Positions 1 to 6,674 of a stretch of 36,668 nucleotides of DNA are shown piece after piece (the first letter of the stretch is position 1; every line of letters starts with the position of its first letter). The notes under the pieces are model-generated. The model saw only the letters and a list, made by a program, of their open reading frames with translations, searched no databases and had not been told where the DNA came from. This DNA comes from Gammaproteobacteria bacterium (GTDB taxonomy: Bacteria; Pseudomonadota; Gammaproteobacteria; Chromatiales; Chromatiaceae): the NCBI GenBank assembly GCA_011390365.1, contig JAABSM010000035.1, positions 1-36,668 on the forward strand. The letters are read 5' to 3'. The translations under genes were made by a program, and so were the position numbers.

Positions 1-482
1 GCCGCATGGGAATGCAGTCTTGACCGCGTCGCGGTCCGAGTCGGGATGCGGCGCATCCAAGACAACTGAGATATCTTGCTAATCAAGTGTCATTAAGATA
101 AGCCATCGTGGCATTTTCCGGGAATGATGCGCCTCATTTCGGGGGTACGCCGACGGTTTTCGGTTCTGCATAGAAGGATGTGCCGTCGACCGAGCGACAA
201 GGCTTTTTATTCGGCACATCCTATGCCGGTCCGACGATTTCCGGACTCCTCGCGCAGCGGCGTTTGGTCCTCACGCGCCTGCGCGTGTGAGGGGTAATCC
301 CACCGCCCCAGGGCCTGTACTCGAAACAGGGGCCGTATCAACACACTATCCGCCCGCCACCGCATCAACCGAACTTGGGGACCGCTTGTCCTCGGTGCGT
401 GCACTGTCGCCATCTCTCGTTCCGGTTCCTGCTGGGTAAAGGCTGTCCCCAAGATTTGCCGGCCGGCATGACCGGGGGCTGA
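1..482. other. Intergenic / no supported gene
   Basis: No convincing gene is seen here. Open frames are short, lack a ribosome-binding site and look like shadows. The stretch holds the first copy of a 51-bp direct repeat (95-145) and a perfect 11-bp inverted repeat (AGGATGTGCCG at 175-185, its complement at 212-222, 26-nt loop). It may be decayed mobile or intergenic repeat DNA. Confidence 0.4.
95..145. repeat. 51-bp imperfect direct repeat, copy 1
   Basis: Begins AAGATAAGCCAT and contains TTTTCCGGG and ATGCGCCTCA. It matches 850-900 in the same orientation with about six mismatches over 51 bases. The two copies flank the small gene at 483-686. Read on the minus strand, both copies open with the same short peptide start (MRRIIPGK). 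They may therefore be remnants of one duplicated sequence, but no known element was recognised. Confidence 0.7.
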
Positions 483-686
483 CTACGCCTCGGAGGTGAA
501 AGGGCGCTCGTTTGGCGGGTATAGCTCGTCGATATCGAAACCCGCCTCGACGATCAACTCCTTGGCCGTCCGCAGTTCCTCCGCCAACTCCTCCGGATAG
601 GGCTCCATGTACTGCAACGACAACTCGGTCTCAATGGCGTGGATGGCGAGGCTGCGGCATAACCGCCTGGCAAGATCGGGGGACAT
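483..686 (-). CDS. Small hypothetical protein (67 aa)
   Basis: The family was not recognised. The protein is soluble and acidic, with no signal peptide or membrane segment. The N-terminal half (LARRLCRSLAIHAIETELSLQ) looks helical. The C-terminal half is rich in Glu and Pro (PYPEELAEELRTAKELI, then DIDELYPPNERPF). Upstream of the ATG on the minus strand is AAAGGTG at a spacing of 7, a usable ribosome-binding site, which is the main reason to accept so short a frame. It stands alone between two copies of a 51-bp direct repeat and lies downstream of the M16 peptidase genes in the same direction. A small regulator or antitoxin is possible by size, but nothing in the sequence proves it. Confidence 0.5.
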   Translation of the reverse strand: MSPDLARRLCRSLAIHAIETELSLQYMEPYPEELAEELRTAKELIVEAGFDIDELYPPNERPFTSEA

Positions 687-849
687 GGTGATGCACCTTT
701 TGGTGGGTCTTGGTTGGGAATGTTATACCATGCTCTTTGGCTTGATGCCTTGTTGTTTTGGTGCGGGGAACCTTTCGCGATATCCGCGTCTCGGTGGCCT
801 TGGCATCTGAGTGGGGACGCGCGGCGGCGGCGCCGGGGGCAATGTCGTG

Positions 850-900
850 AAGATAAGCCATAGTGGCGTTTTCCGGGGATTATGCGCCTCACTTCGTGGG
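850..900. repeat. 51-bp imperfect direct repeat, copy 2
   Basis: Second copy of the repeat at 95-145, about 88% identical by eye and in the same orientation. It ends about 60 bases beyond the stop codon of the inactive M16 gene. Confidence 0.7.
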
Positions 901-913
901 CAAACCTTCAGCG

Positions 914-936
914 GGGCGGGGCTTGCAGCCCCGCCC
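914..936 (-). terminator. GC-rich hairpin after M16 gene pair
   Basis: A perfect 10-bp stem (GGGCGGGGCT / AGCCCCGCCC) with a 3-nt loop lies about 25 bases past the stop of the minus-strand M16 gene. There is no T-run, so a simple intrinsic terminator is uncertain. It could be a processing or stabilising hairpin. Confidence 0.4.
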
Positions 937-959
937 TGGCGAGGGCAGTGCTTTCCCAG

Positions 960-2432
960 TCAGCCCTCGCCGCCGAGCACCACCACCAGAAAGTTTTCGG
1001 GGGTCAGGCGTCGTTTGAAGGCATCGCGAATATCTTTCAGGGTTACCGCCTCGATCTTGCCGGTGAAGTCGTCCAGATAGCTCAGCGGCAGGTCGTAGAA
1101 GCCGATCATGCCCAGGTATTCGACGATGTTGTTGTTGCCGGCGATGCGGATCGGGAAGCCGCCGGTGATGTTCTGCTTGGCCTCCTTGAGTTGTTGTTCG
1201 CTGGGGCCTTGGTCGGTGAAGCGTTGCAGGGTCTCCAGCATCACCTCGCGGGCCTGGTCGGCCTGGTCGTTCTTGGTCTGGGCGCCGATAATGAAGGGGC
1301 CCTTGCGGCGCATCGGCGAGAAGTAGCTGTAGACGCTGTACGAAAGGCCGCGCTTCTCCCGCACCTCGTCGGCGAGCTGGGAGACCAGCCCCGAGCCGCC
1401 GAGGATGTGGTTGCCGACGTAGAGGGTGAAGTAGTCGGGGTCGCCGCGGTACATGCCCGGCTGGCCAATGTAGAGGTGGCTCTGGCTGGAGGGGAAGGGG
1501 ATGTGGATGGTCTCCCCCTCTTCGCGGGCGGCGACCGCGGGCAGGGGCGGGGCCTTTTCGCCGGGCTGCATCGCGGCGGTGAGGCGTTGCGCGATCTGCC
1601 CCGCCTGTTGGCGATCGATGCGGCCGACCAGGGCGATGACGGCGTTGGCCGCGCCGTAGTATTGGCGATGGAAGCCGGCGATGTCGTCGCGGCTGATCGC
1701 CGCCAGCGATGTCTCGGCGCCGCCGTCGTGGCTGGCGTAGGGGTGGCCGGCGAAGAGTTCGGACAGAAAGCGCTTCTTGGCCACGTCGCGGGGGTTTTGC
1801 GCCTCCTGCTTGAGGCTGGCGAGCATGATCCGGCGGTTGCGTTCGATGTCGTCGCCCTCGAAGGTGGGCTTGGCGAGGATCGCGGTGAGGGTCGCCAGGC
1901 TGGTCTCCAGCGCATTGTCCTGGGTGAGGGTGCGCACCGACAACCAGGCCATGTCGCGCAGCGATCCCAGTCCCAGCTCCGCGCCCACCGACTCGAAACG
2001 CTCGGCGATCTGGTCGGCGTTCCACTCGCCGGCCCCGTCCACCATCAGGCCATTGGTGATCTTGGCCAGGCCGGGCAGCTCGCCGTCGCGGGCGCTGCCG
2101 GCGTCGAAGACGATGCGCACGTCGAGCATGGGCAGTTCGGGGGCCTCGACGAAGAGCACCTTGGCGCCGTTCTCGGTATGCCAGGATTGGATCTCGGGGG
2201 TGGCCAAGGACTGGGTCGCGATCAGGGATAATGCCACGAATATCGCGGCGCTCAAATATCCACAAGACCCTCTCGCGGAGCCGCGGAGAGGGACGCTTGG
2301 CGTTCTCCGCGCCGCCGCGCGAGATTGATTGGGCCATGAACAACCATGGCGGGATGAGATGCCCGGACGACGGGGGCGTGGCTGTACTGACTTCAGGCAG
2401 GCGAGGGCAAGGCGTTTCATCTTAGCGACCAT
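960..2432 (-). CDS. M16 family peptidase-like protein, catalytically inactive partner subunit
   Basis: Periplasmic insulinase/pitrilysin-family (M16) protein of 490 residues. Where an active M16 protein has HxxEH, this one has GLAKITNGLMVDG, so the zinc site is missing. The C-terminal half keeps the typical EKRGLSYSVYSYF segment with the Arg/Tyr-type substrate-clamp region. Such inactive subunits normally pair with an active M16 subunit, here the gene immediately upstream, whose last 11 bases overlap this start. The start ATG at 2432 has AAGGAG 9 bases upstream. Oddity: MKRLALACL and SAAIFVALSLIATQSLA together would make a classic signal peptide, but about 46 unusual residues (roughly 14-59, rich in Arg, Pro and Ser) separate them. 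A TTG at 2255 could be an alternative start giving a shorter signal sequence without a basic N-region. Confidence 0.88.
   Translation of the reverse strand: MVAKMKRLALACLKSVQPRPRRPGISSRHGCSWPNQSRAAARRTPSVPLRGSARGSCGYLSAAIFVALSLIATQSLATPEIQSWHTENGAKVLFVEAPELPMLDVRIVFDAGSARDGELPGLAKITNGLMVDGAGEWNADQIAERFESVGAELGLGSLRDMAWLSVRTLTQDNALETSLATLTAILAKPTFEGDDIERNRRIMLASLKQEAQNPRDVAKKRFLSELFAGHPYASHDGGAETSLAAISRDDIAGFHRQYYGAANAVIALVGRIDRQQAGQIAQRLTAAMQPGEKAPPLPAVAAREEGETIHIPFPSSQSHLYIGQPGMYRGDPDYFTLYVGNHILGGSGLVSQLADEVREKRGLSYSVYSYFSPMRRKGPFIIGAQTKNDQADQAREVMLETLQRFTDQGPSEQQLKEAKQNITGGFPIRIAGNNNIVEYLGMIGFYDLPLSYLDDFTGKIEAVTLKDIRDAFKRRLTPENFLVVVLGGEG
2256..2393 (-). repeat. In-frame palindrome-bearing insertion inside the M16 signal peptide
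   Basis: About 138 bp (46 codons) that interrupts an otherwise normal signal peptide and keeps the reading frame. On the plus strand it includes the near-palindrome CCTCTCGCGGAGCCGCGGAGAGG (2269-2291), which resembles dispersed intergenic palindromes of proteobacteria. The encoded residues are Arg/Pro/Ser-rich and unlike M16 sequence. The boundaries are inferred from where the signal-peptide sequence resumes and may be off by a few bases. Confidence 0.5.
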
Positions 2433-3807
2433 GGTACTGGACTCCTTGCAGTTGCGCGGTCTTCTCATCCATCGGCAGCGGGTCGAGCACCGTTACGGTG
2501 AGGCGCTCCTCGGTGAGGTACTTGCGCGCCACCTCCCGCACCTGTTCGGCGGTGACCGCCTGGATCTTTTCGACGTACTCATCCAGGGTCGGCCAGCCCA
2601 GCCCTACCGTCTCCAACAGGCCCAGTTGCAGCGCCTGATAAAAGACCGAGTCGAGTTCATAGACCTTGCCGGCGATCACCTGGGCGCGCACCCGCTCCAT
2701 CTCGGTCTCTTCCGCCAGCTCCTCGCGTACCCGTTCGATCTGGCCGAGGATCGCCTGCTTGAGGTCGTCGGTGCTGTTGCCGTCGGCGGGGATGCCGTCG
2801 AAGGTGAATTGGGTGGAGAGGCGGGAGAAGGCGCTGTAGTCGGCGTCCAGAGAGACCGCGATCTCCTGACCGCGCACCAGCTCTTTCGACATCCGGGCGC
2901 TGTCACCGCCGTCGAGGATCGCCGCCAGCATCTCCAGGGCGTAGGGCTCCATGGGTTCTTCGGCGGTGGCCAGCACCGGCACGCCGTAGCCCATGATCAG
3001 GTAGGGTTGCTTGGCGGGGGCGCGCACCTTGGCGACGGTCATGCCCCGCGGCGGCGGTTCGCGCAGCGGTTTCAGTTTGGGCAGCTCCTCGGCCTGGAAG
3101 CGGCCAAAGTGTTTCTTCGCCAGCGCCAAGACCTCATCCGGCTGCACGTCGCCCACCACCACCAGGGTGGCGTTGTTGGGGGCGTACCATTTGCGGTACC
3201 AATCCTTGAGGTCGGCGGCTTCGAGGTTCTCCAGATCGTTCATCCAGCCGATGATGGGTTGCTGGTAGGGCAGGTTGGCGTAGGCCACCGATTTGAAACG
3301 TTCGTAGGTCAGGGCCAGGGGCTTGTCCTCGGTGCGCAGGCGGCGCTCCTCCATCACTACCCGCACCTCCTTGGCGAACTCTTCGTCCAACAGCAGCAGG
3401 TTGCGCATGCGATCCGCCTCCAGCTCCATGGAGATCGCCAGTCGATCGGCGGCCAGGGTCTGGTAGTAGGCGGTGTAGTCCGCCCCGGTGAAGGCGTTCT
3501 CCTCGCCGCCGTTGGCGGCGATGATGCGCGAGAACTCCCCCTGCGGGTGTTTTTCGGTGCCCTTGAACATCATGTGCTCCAGCACATGGGAGATGCCGGT
3601 AATGCCCGCCGGCTCGTAGCTGGCGCCGACTTTGTACCACACCTGGGAGGTGACGATGGGGGCGCGATGGTCCTCCTTGACGAGGATCTTCATGCCGTTG
3701 TCGAGCATGGTTTCGTGGACATCGCCGCTCTTCGCCGATGCGGACGGGGCGACCCCGGCCAGCGCCAGGAGAGCGGTAAGCAAGAACGATCCGGTCGACC
3801 TCATCAT
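2422..3807 (-). CDS. M16 family zinc metallopeptidase, active subunit
   Basis: Insulinase/pitrilysin-family protease of about 461 residues. The inverted zinc motif HVLEH is at about residues 74-78, followed by MMFKGTEKHP, the usual context. The third zinc ligand is probably a Glu in VVMEERRLR about 75 residues later. EENAFTGADYTAYYQ matches the conserved strand region. The N-terminus MMRSTGSFLLTALLALAGVAPSASA is a signal peptide, so the enzyme acts in the periplasm. An upstream in-frame ATG (3855) would add 16 residues before the signal peptide. The ATG pair at 3807/3804 sits just after AGAGGA and is preferred. The last codons overlap the start of the inactive M16 partner, indicating one transcript and probably a heterodimer. 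In Pseudomonas-type genomes such a pair is divergent from ftsY, as here. Confidence 0.93.
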   Translation of the reverse strand: MMRSTGSFLLTALLALAGVAPSASAKSGDVHETMLDNGMKILVKEDHRAPIVTSQVWYKVGASYEPAGITGISHVLEHMMFKGTEKHPQGEFSRIIAANGGEENAFTGADYTAYYQTLAADRLAISMELEADRMRNLLLLDEEFAKEVRVVMEERRLRTEDKPLALTYERFKSVAYANLPYQQPIIGWMNDLENLEAADLKDWYRKWYAPNNATLVVVGDVQPDEVLALAKKHFGRFQAEELPKLKPLREPPPRGMTVAKVRAPAKQPYLIMGYGVPVLATAEEPMEPYALEMLAAILDGGDSARMSKELVRGQEIAVSLDADYSAFSRLSTQFTFDGIPADGNSTDDLKQAILGQIERVREELAEETEMERVRAQVIAGKVYELDSVFYQALQLGLLETVGLGWPTLDEYVEKIQAVTAEQVREVARKYLTEERLTVTVLDPLPMDEKTAQLQGVQYHGR

Positions 3808-3951
3808 CTTTTTCCTCTGTTGGTTGGGACCTGAACCCGATAGAATGACGCGCATTGTTCCAGATTGAGCGGTCGGAGTAAAAAGGCAAGCGTGCTTCGC
3901 GTGCCTGGTTTGCTAGAGACCGGGTTCAGTGGAGAAGGTTCACGGTTGGTC

Positions 3952-4794
3952 ATGGGTGACAAGGACATTATCAGCAAGCAGACGTTTCGCCATCTCGCGT
4001 ATGACTTGGCGACCTATCTGCTGGGGCTCAAGATCGAGGCGGATTCGCTGGAGTTGCTGGAGACCGAACATCAGCGTATCGAAGATCGACGTGCCGATAT
4101 GGTGGTGCGGGTGCGGGAGATCGGCGGCGAGCCATTCATCCTGCATGTGGAGATCCAGAATACCAATGACCGCTCCATGCCATGGCGAATGCTGCGCTAC
4201 CTCACGGATATTCGTCTCCGGCACCCGGACCTGGCCGTGCGCCAACACCTGATCTATATCGGCGCGGATCGTTTGCGCATGCAGGACGGCATCGGCGAAG
4301 CGAAGCTGGAATATCGCTACGGGCTGCTGGATGTCCAGGATGTGGATTGTGACACCCTGATACGGCAGGACAATCCTGACGCCTTGGTCCTCGCGATCTT
4401 GTGCAATTTCCGCGATCACGAACCTCAGGCGGTGATCAATCGGATCGTATTTCGTCTGCGCGAGCTTACCGGGGAGGATGCGCGAAGCTTTCGTGAATAT
4501 ATCGACATGCTGGAGATTCTGTCGGAAAATCGCGATTTGAAAGAGAATATCAAGGAGGCGGAAAAGATGCTTACCCAAGTGGATGTTGAGAAGTTGCCTT
4601 CCTATGAGTTGGGAATGGAGCGGGGGTTGGAGCGGGGGTTGGAGCGGGGGAAGCTGGCTGAAAGGGCTACTGTCCGACGCTTGGCCCGCGGCTTGTTGGG
4701 CCTGTTGCCAGATGAGGTGATCGCGGAAAAGACGGGCCTCTCTTTAAGCGAGCTATCGGCCCTGCGCGACGAGCAGGGCGACGCGAGCGAATAA
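3952..4794 (+). CDS. Rpn / PD-(D/E)XK nuclease-family transposase-like protein
   Basis: 280-residue protein of the Rpn (recombination-promoting nuclease) / 'PD-(D/E)XK transposase' family. The nuclease core is visible as RRADMVVRV (Asp), then FILHVEIQ (Glu-x-Gln, the D/E-x-K-like position), followed by NTNDRSMPWRMLRY. The C-terminal third is helical with ELGMERGLERGLERGKLAER, the Glu/Arg/Gly repeat typical of the family, encoded by three 12-bp repeats. The start ATG at 3952 gives MGDKDIISKQTF, as expected for the family. A TTG frame extends 29 codons further upstream but reads poorly. No strong ribosome-binding site is seen. It is inserted between the divergent M16 pair and ftsY, a pair of neighbours normally adjacent, and it is followed by REP-like palindromes. 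This suggests a mobile or selfish origin. Biological role unproven. Confidence 0.85.
   Translation: MGDKDIISKQTFRHLAYDLATYLLGLKIEADSLELLETEHQRIEDRRADMVVRVREIGGEPFILHVEIQNTNDRSMPWRMLRYLTDIRLRHPDLAVRQHLIYIGADRLRMQDGIGEAKLEYRYGLLDVQDVDCDTLIRQDNPDALVLAILCNFRDHEPQAVINRIVFRLRELTGEDARSFREYIDMLEILSENRDLKENIKEAEKMLTQVDVEKLPSYELGMERGLERGLERGKLAERATVRRLARGLLGLLPDEVIAEKTGLSLSELSALRDEQGDASE
4618..4653 (+). repeat. 12-bp tandem repeat inside Rpn-family gene
   Basis: Three tandem copies of GAGCGGGGGTTG (the last ends AAG) encode ERGL-ERGL-ERGK. The copy number can change by slippage without loss of frame. Confidence 0.85.
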
Positions 4795-4796
4795 AA

Positions 4797-4978
4797 TTAC
4801 TGTGAAAGAACGCCGTCATTCCGGCCTTCCCCCTGCGAAGGCAGGGGGAAGGCCGGAATCCAGTGCCATGGACGGCATCCTTGCCTCTGGATACCGCACT
4901 TCCATGTGCGGTATGACGGAGGGTTATGAAGATTCTTTCATTTTTCGGGGGTCTTTAAAGCCTCTCATGGTCGTTTAG
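4797..4978. repeat. Composite hairpin element, copy A (upstream of ftsY)
   Basis: Starts TTACTGTGAA and ends CATGGTCGTTTAG. A perfect 8-bp basal stem (TGAAAGAA 4803-4810 with TTCTTTCA 4933-4940) encloses a pair of REP-like hairpins. The tail is a TTTTTCGGGG block. The flanks match copies B (6070-6166) and C (6213-6312) although the enclosed hairpins differ. It ends 14 bases before the ftsY start, so it would lie in the ftsY leader. Confidence 0.7.
4813..4919. repeat. REPIN-like inverted pair of palindromes
   Basis: Two REP-like units in opposite orientation. The left has CCGTCATTCC, then a perfect 19-bp stem (4818-4836 / 4841-4859, loop GAAG), then GGAATCCAG. The right, read on the minus strand, has CCGTCATACC, a 9-bp stem (4891-4899 / 4906-4914) and GGTATCCAG. 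The shared ends CCGTCATxCC and GGxATCCAG identify them as related units. Confidence 0.7.
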
Positions 4979-4992
4979 GTTATAACTACTTC

Positions 4993-6063
4993 ATGTTCGG
5001 ATTCGGAAAACGTAAAAAAGAGAAAGAGGCGCAAGCCGTTCAGGCCGCCCAGGAGAGCCTTGTCGAGGAGTCCTCCCCGCAACAGGCGGAGGAGGGTGAT
5101 CCGTCGCCACCGCCCCCCGAGCCGGAGCCGCCGGAGAGGCCCAAGCAGGGCGTTTTCGCCCGCCTCAAGAGTCGCCTCTCCCGCACCCGTCACAACTTTA
5201 CCGACGGTCTGGCCAATCTCCTGCTGGGCCGCAAGAACATCGACGATGATCTGCTCGAAGAGCTGGAGACGCTGCTGCTGACCGCGGATGTGGGGGTGGA
5301 GGCGACGACTCGCATCATCGACGATCTGACCGAGCGGGTGCGGCGCAAGGAGCTTTCCGATCCGGAGGCGCTTAGCCGCATTCTCAAGGGGCAGTTGCGG
5401 GAGATCCTGGAGCAGAGCGACAAGCCGGTCAGGCAGGCGGCGGAGGGCAAGCCGCAGGTGATCCTGATGGTGGGCATCAACGGCGCTGGCAAGACCACCA
5501 CCATCGGCAAGCTGGCCAAGCGATTGCAAGAAGAAGGACAGAGCGTGATGCTCGCCGCTGGCGATACCTTCCGCGCCGCCGCGGTGGAGCAGCTACAGAG
5601 CTGGGGCGAGCGTAACAGGATCCCGGTTGTCGCCCAGCATACCGGGGCCGACTCCGCGTCGGTGATTTTCGATGCCCTGCAAGCGGCCACCAGCCGCGGC
5701 ATTGATGTGCTGATCGCCGATACCGCCGGTCGCCTGCATACCAAGTCCAACCTGATGGAAGAGCTGGCTAAAATCGCCAGGGTGATGAAGAAGATCGACC
5801 CGGAGGCCCCCCACGAGGTGATGCTGGTGGTGGACGCCACTACCGGCCAGAACGCGGTCAATCAGGCCCAGCAGTTCAATCACTCGGTGGGGCTGACCGG
5901 CATTACCCTGACCAAGCTCGACGGCACCGCCAAGGGCGGCATCGTCTTCGCCATCGCCGAAAAACTGGGCATCCCCATTCGCTTTATCGGCGTCGGCGAG
6001 GCGATCGAGGATCTGCGCCACTTTGATCCCGAAGAGTTCGTCGGCGCGCTGTTCGAGAAGTAG
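4993..6063 (+). CDS. ftsY: Signal recognition particle receptor FtsY
   Basis: GTPase of 356 residues that receives the SRP-ribosome complex at the inner membrane for co-translational insertion of membrane proteins. An N-terminal Lys-rich stretch ([10 protein letters not shown]) is followed by an acidic, Glu/Pro-rich A domain (about 1-50). The N domain contains [29 protein letters not shown]. The GTPase core has [15 protein letters not shown] (G1, about 161), [11 protein letters not shown] (about 190), DTAGRLHTK (G3, about 243) and [10 protein letters not shown] (G4, about 307). The C-terminus [22 protein letters not shown] is standard. Length is typical for a gammaproteobacterium. The ATG at 4993 has only a weak ribosome-binding site (TAGGT). 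Hairpin elements bracket the gene on both sides. The usual downstream neighbours ftsE, ftsX and rpoH are absent. Confidence 0.98.
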   Translation: MFGFGKRKKEKEAQAVQAAQESLVEESSPQQAEEGDPSPPPPEPEPPERPKQGVFARLKSRLSRTRHNFTDGLANLLLGRKNIDDDLLEELETLLLTADVGVEATTRIIDDLTERVRRKELSDPEALSRILKGQLREILEQSDKPVRQAAEGKPQVILMVGINGAGKTTTIGKLAKRLQEEGQSVMLAAGDTFRAAAVEQLQSWGERNRIPVVAQHTGADSASVIFDALQAATSRGIDVLIADTAGRLHTKSNLMEELAKIARVMKKIDPEAPHEVMLVVDATTGQNAVNQAQQFNHSVGLTGITLTKLDGTAKGGIVFAIAEKLGIPIRFIGVGEAIEDLRHFDPEEFVGALFEK

Positions 6064-6069
6064 GGGACT

Positions 6070-6166
6070 TTACTGTGAATCTACCGAGGAGTGGCAGTCC
6101 TCAAAGGACTGCCACTCCTTGGGCTGATTCATTTCCCGGGGTGGTGCATCACTCCATGACCGTTAG
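6070..6166. repeat. Composite hairpin element, copy B (downstream of ftsY)
   Basis: TTACTGTGAA at 6070, basal stem TGAATC (6076-6081) / GATTCA (6126-6131), enclosing a perfect 15-bp hairpin (AGGAGTGGCAGTCCT 6087-6101 / 6105-6119, loop CAA). Then TTTCCCGGGG and CATGACCGTTAG. It begins 7 bases after the ftsY stop and could act as its 3' end hairpin, but there is no T-run. Confidence 0.7.
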
Positions 6167-6212
6167 GCCCACGGAAAAAATAAAACCTCCCAGCAACCAT
6201 TCAGCATAAGAA

Positions 6213-6312
6213 TTACTGTGAATCAGCAGGAGGACTGCCAGTCCTTCAAGGACTGGCAGTCCTGAGTTCGATTCATTTTCCGGGGTGCTGGGACCGCTTT
6301 CATGATCGTTAG
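6213..6312. repeat. Composite hairpin element, copy C
   Basis: TTACTGTGAA at 6213, basal stem TGAATC (6219-6224) / GATTCA (6270-6275), enclosing a long self-complementary hairpin (6231-6246 / 6248-6263). Then TTTTCCGGGG and CATGATCGTTAG. It is nearly the same as copy B in the flanks, with a different inner stem. Confidence 0.7.
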
Positions 6313-6499
6313 ACAGGATTAACAGGATGTTGAGGATTGACATGATGTGATTGCGGTGCCGGCTGGGAGTTCTGTCCGACGTGGGCGCAGAGTTGATGCA
6401 TGCCCATCCCGCAACATGGCGGCATCAGCTTTCTACACCAGAACATTGTTCGCGAACTGAGAATCCTGTAAATCCTGAATAATCTTGTTAATCCTGTCT
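6311..6499. repeat. Long inverted repeat of the AGACAGGATTAACA type
   Basis: AGACAGGATTAACA at 6311-6324 is repeated inverted at 6486-6499. Further imperfect CAGGAT/ATCCTG matches occur inside both arms. Similar GGATTAACAGGAT repeats are common intergenic elements in proteobacterial genomes (general knowledge). No gene lies inside. Confidence 0.6.
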
Positions 6500-6551
6500 A
6501 TTCTCCCTATTGCACTGTCATGCTGAATAGTTACACCTCCCGTCTCGCTGC

Positions 6552-6637
6552 GCCAGCGGCCTGCTCGCGGCGTTGCGCAAAGGGCCGCATAGTGCCGCTA
6601 TGCAACCCTTTGCGCGCCTTGCGAGCGAACCGCTGGC
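6552..6637. repeat. Nested inverted repeat near the 3' end of the TonB receptor gene
   Basis: Nested complementary arms: GCCAGCGG (6552-6559) / CCGCTGGC (6630-6637), CTCGC (6564-6568) / GCGAG (6621-6625), GCGCAAAGGG (6575-6584) / CCCTTTGCGC (6606-6615) and GCATAG (6587-6592) / CTATGC (6598-6603). It lies just past the stop of the minus-strand receptor gene and could end its transcript. Confidence 0.65.
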
Positions 6638-6674
6638 TGTGCGATCTTGGGATGTTTTATTCTTTCCGCGGCCC

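Noticed and set aside
207-452. 81-codon minus-strand frame
   Set aside because: No ribosome-binding site or family; composition looks non-coding, and the segment may be repeat remnant.
882-2231. 449-codon open frame on the plus strand opposite the M16 gene
   Set aside because: It is antisense to a clear M16 coding sequence; the Gly/Ala/Val-rich product is typical of a GC-rich shadow frame.
2329-3834. 501-codon plus-strand frame opposite the active M16 gene
   Set aside because: The opposite strand encodes a full M16 peptidase with its zinc motif; this frame has no recognisable domain.
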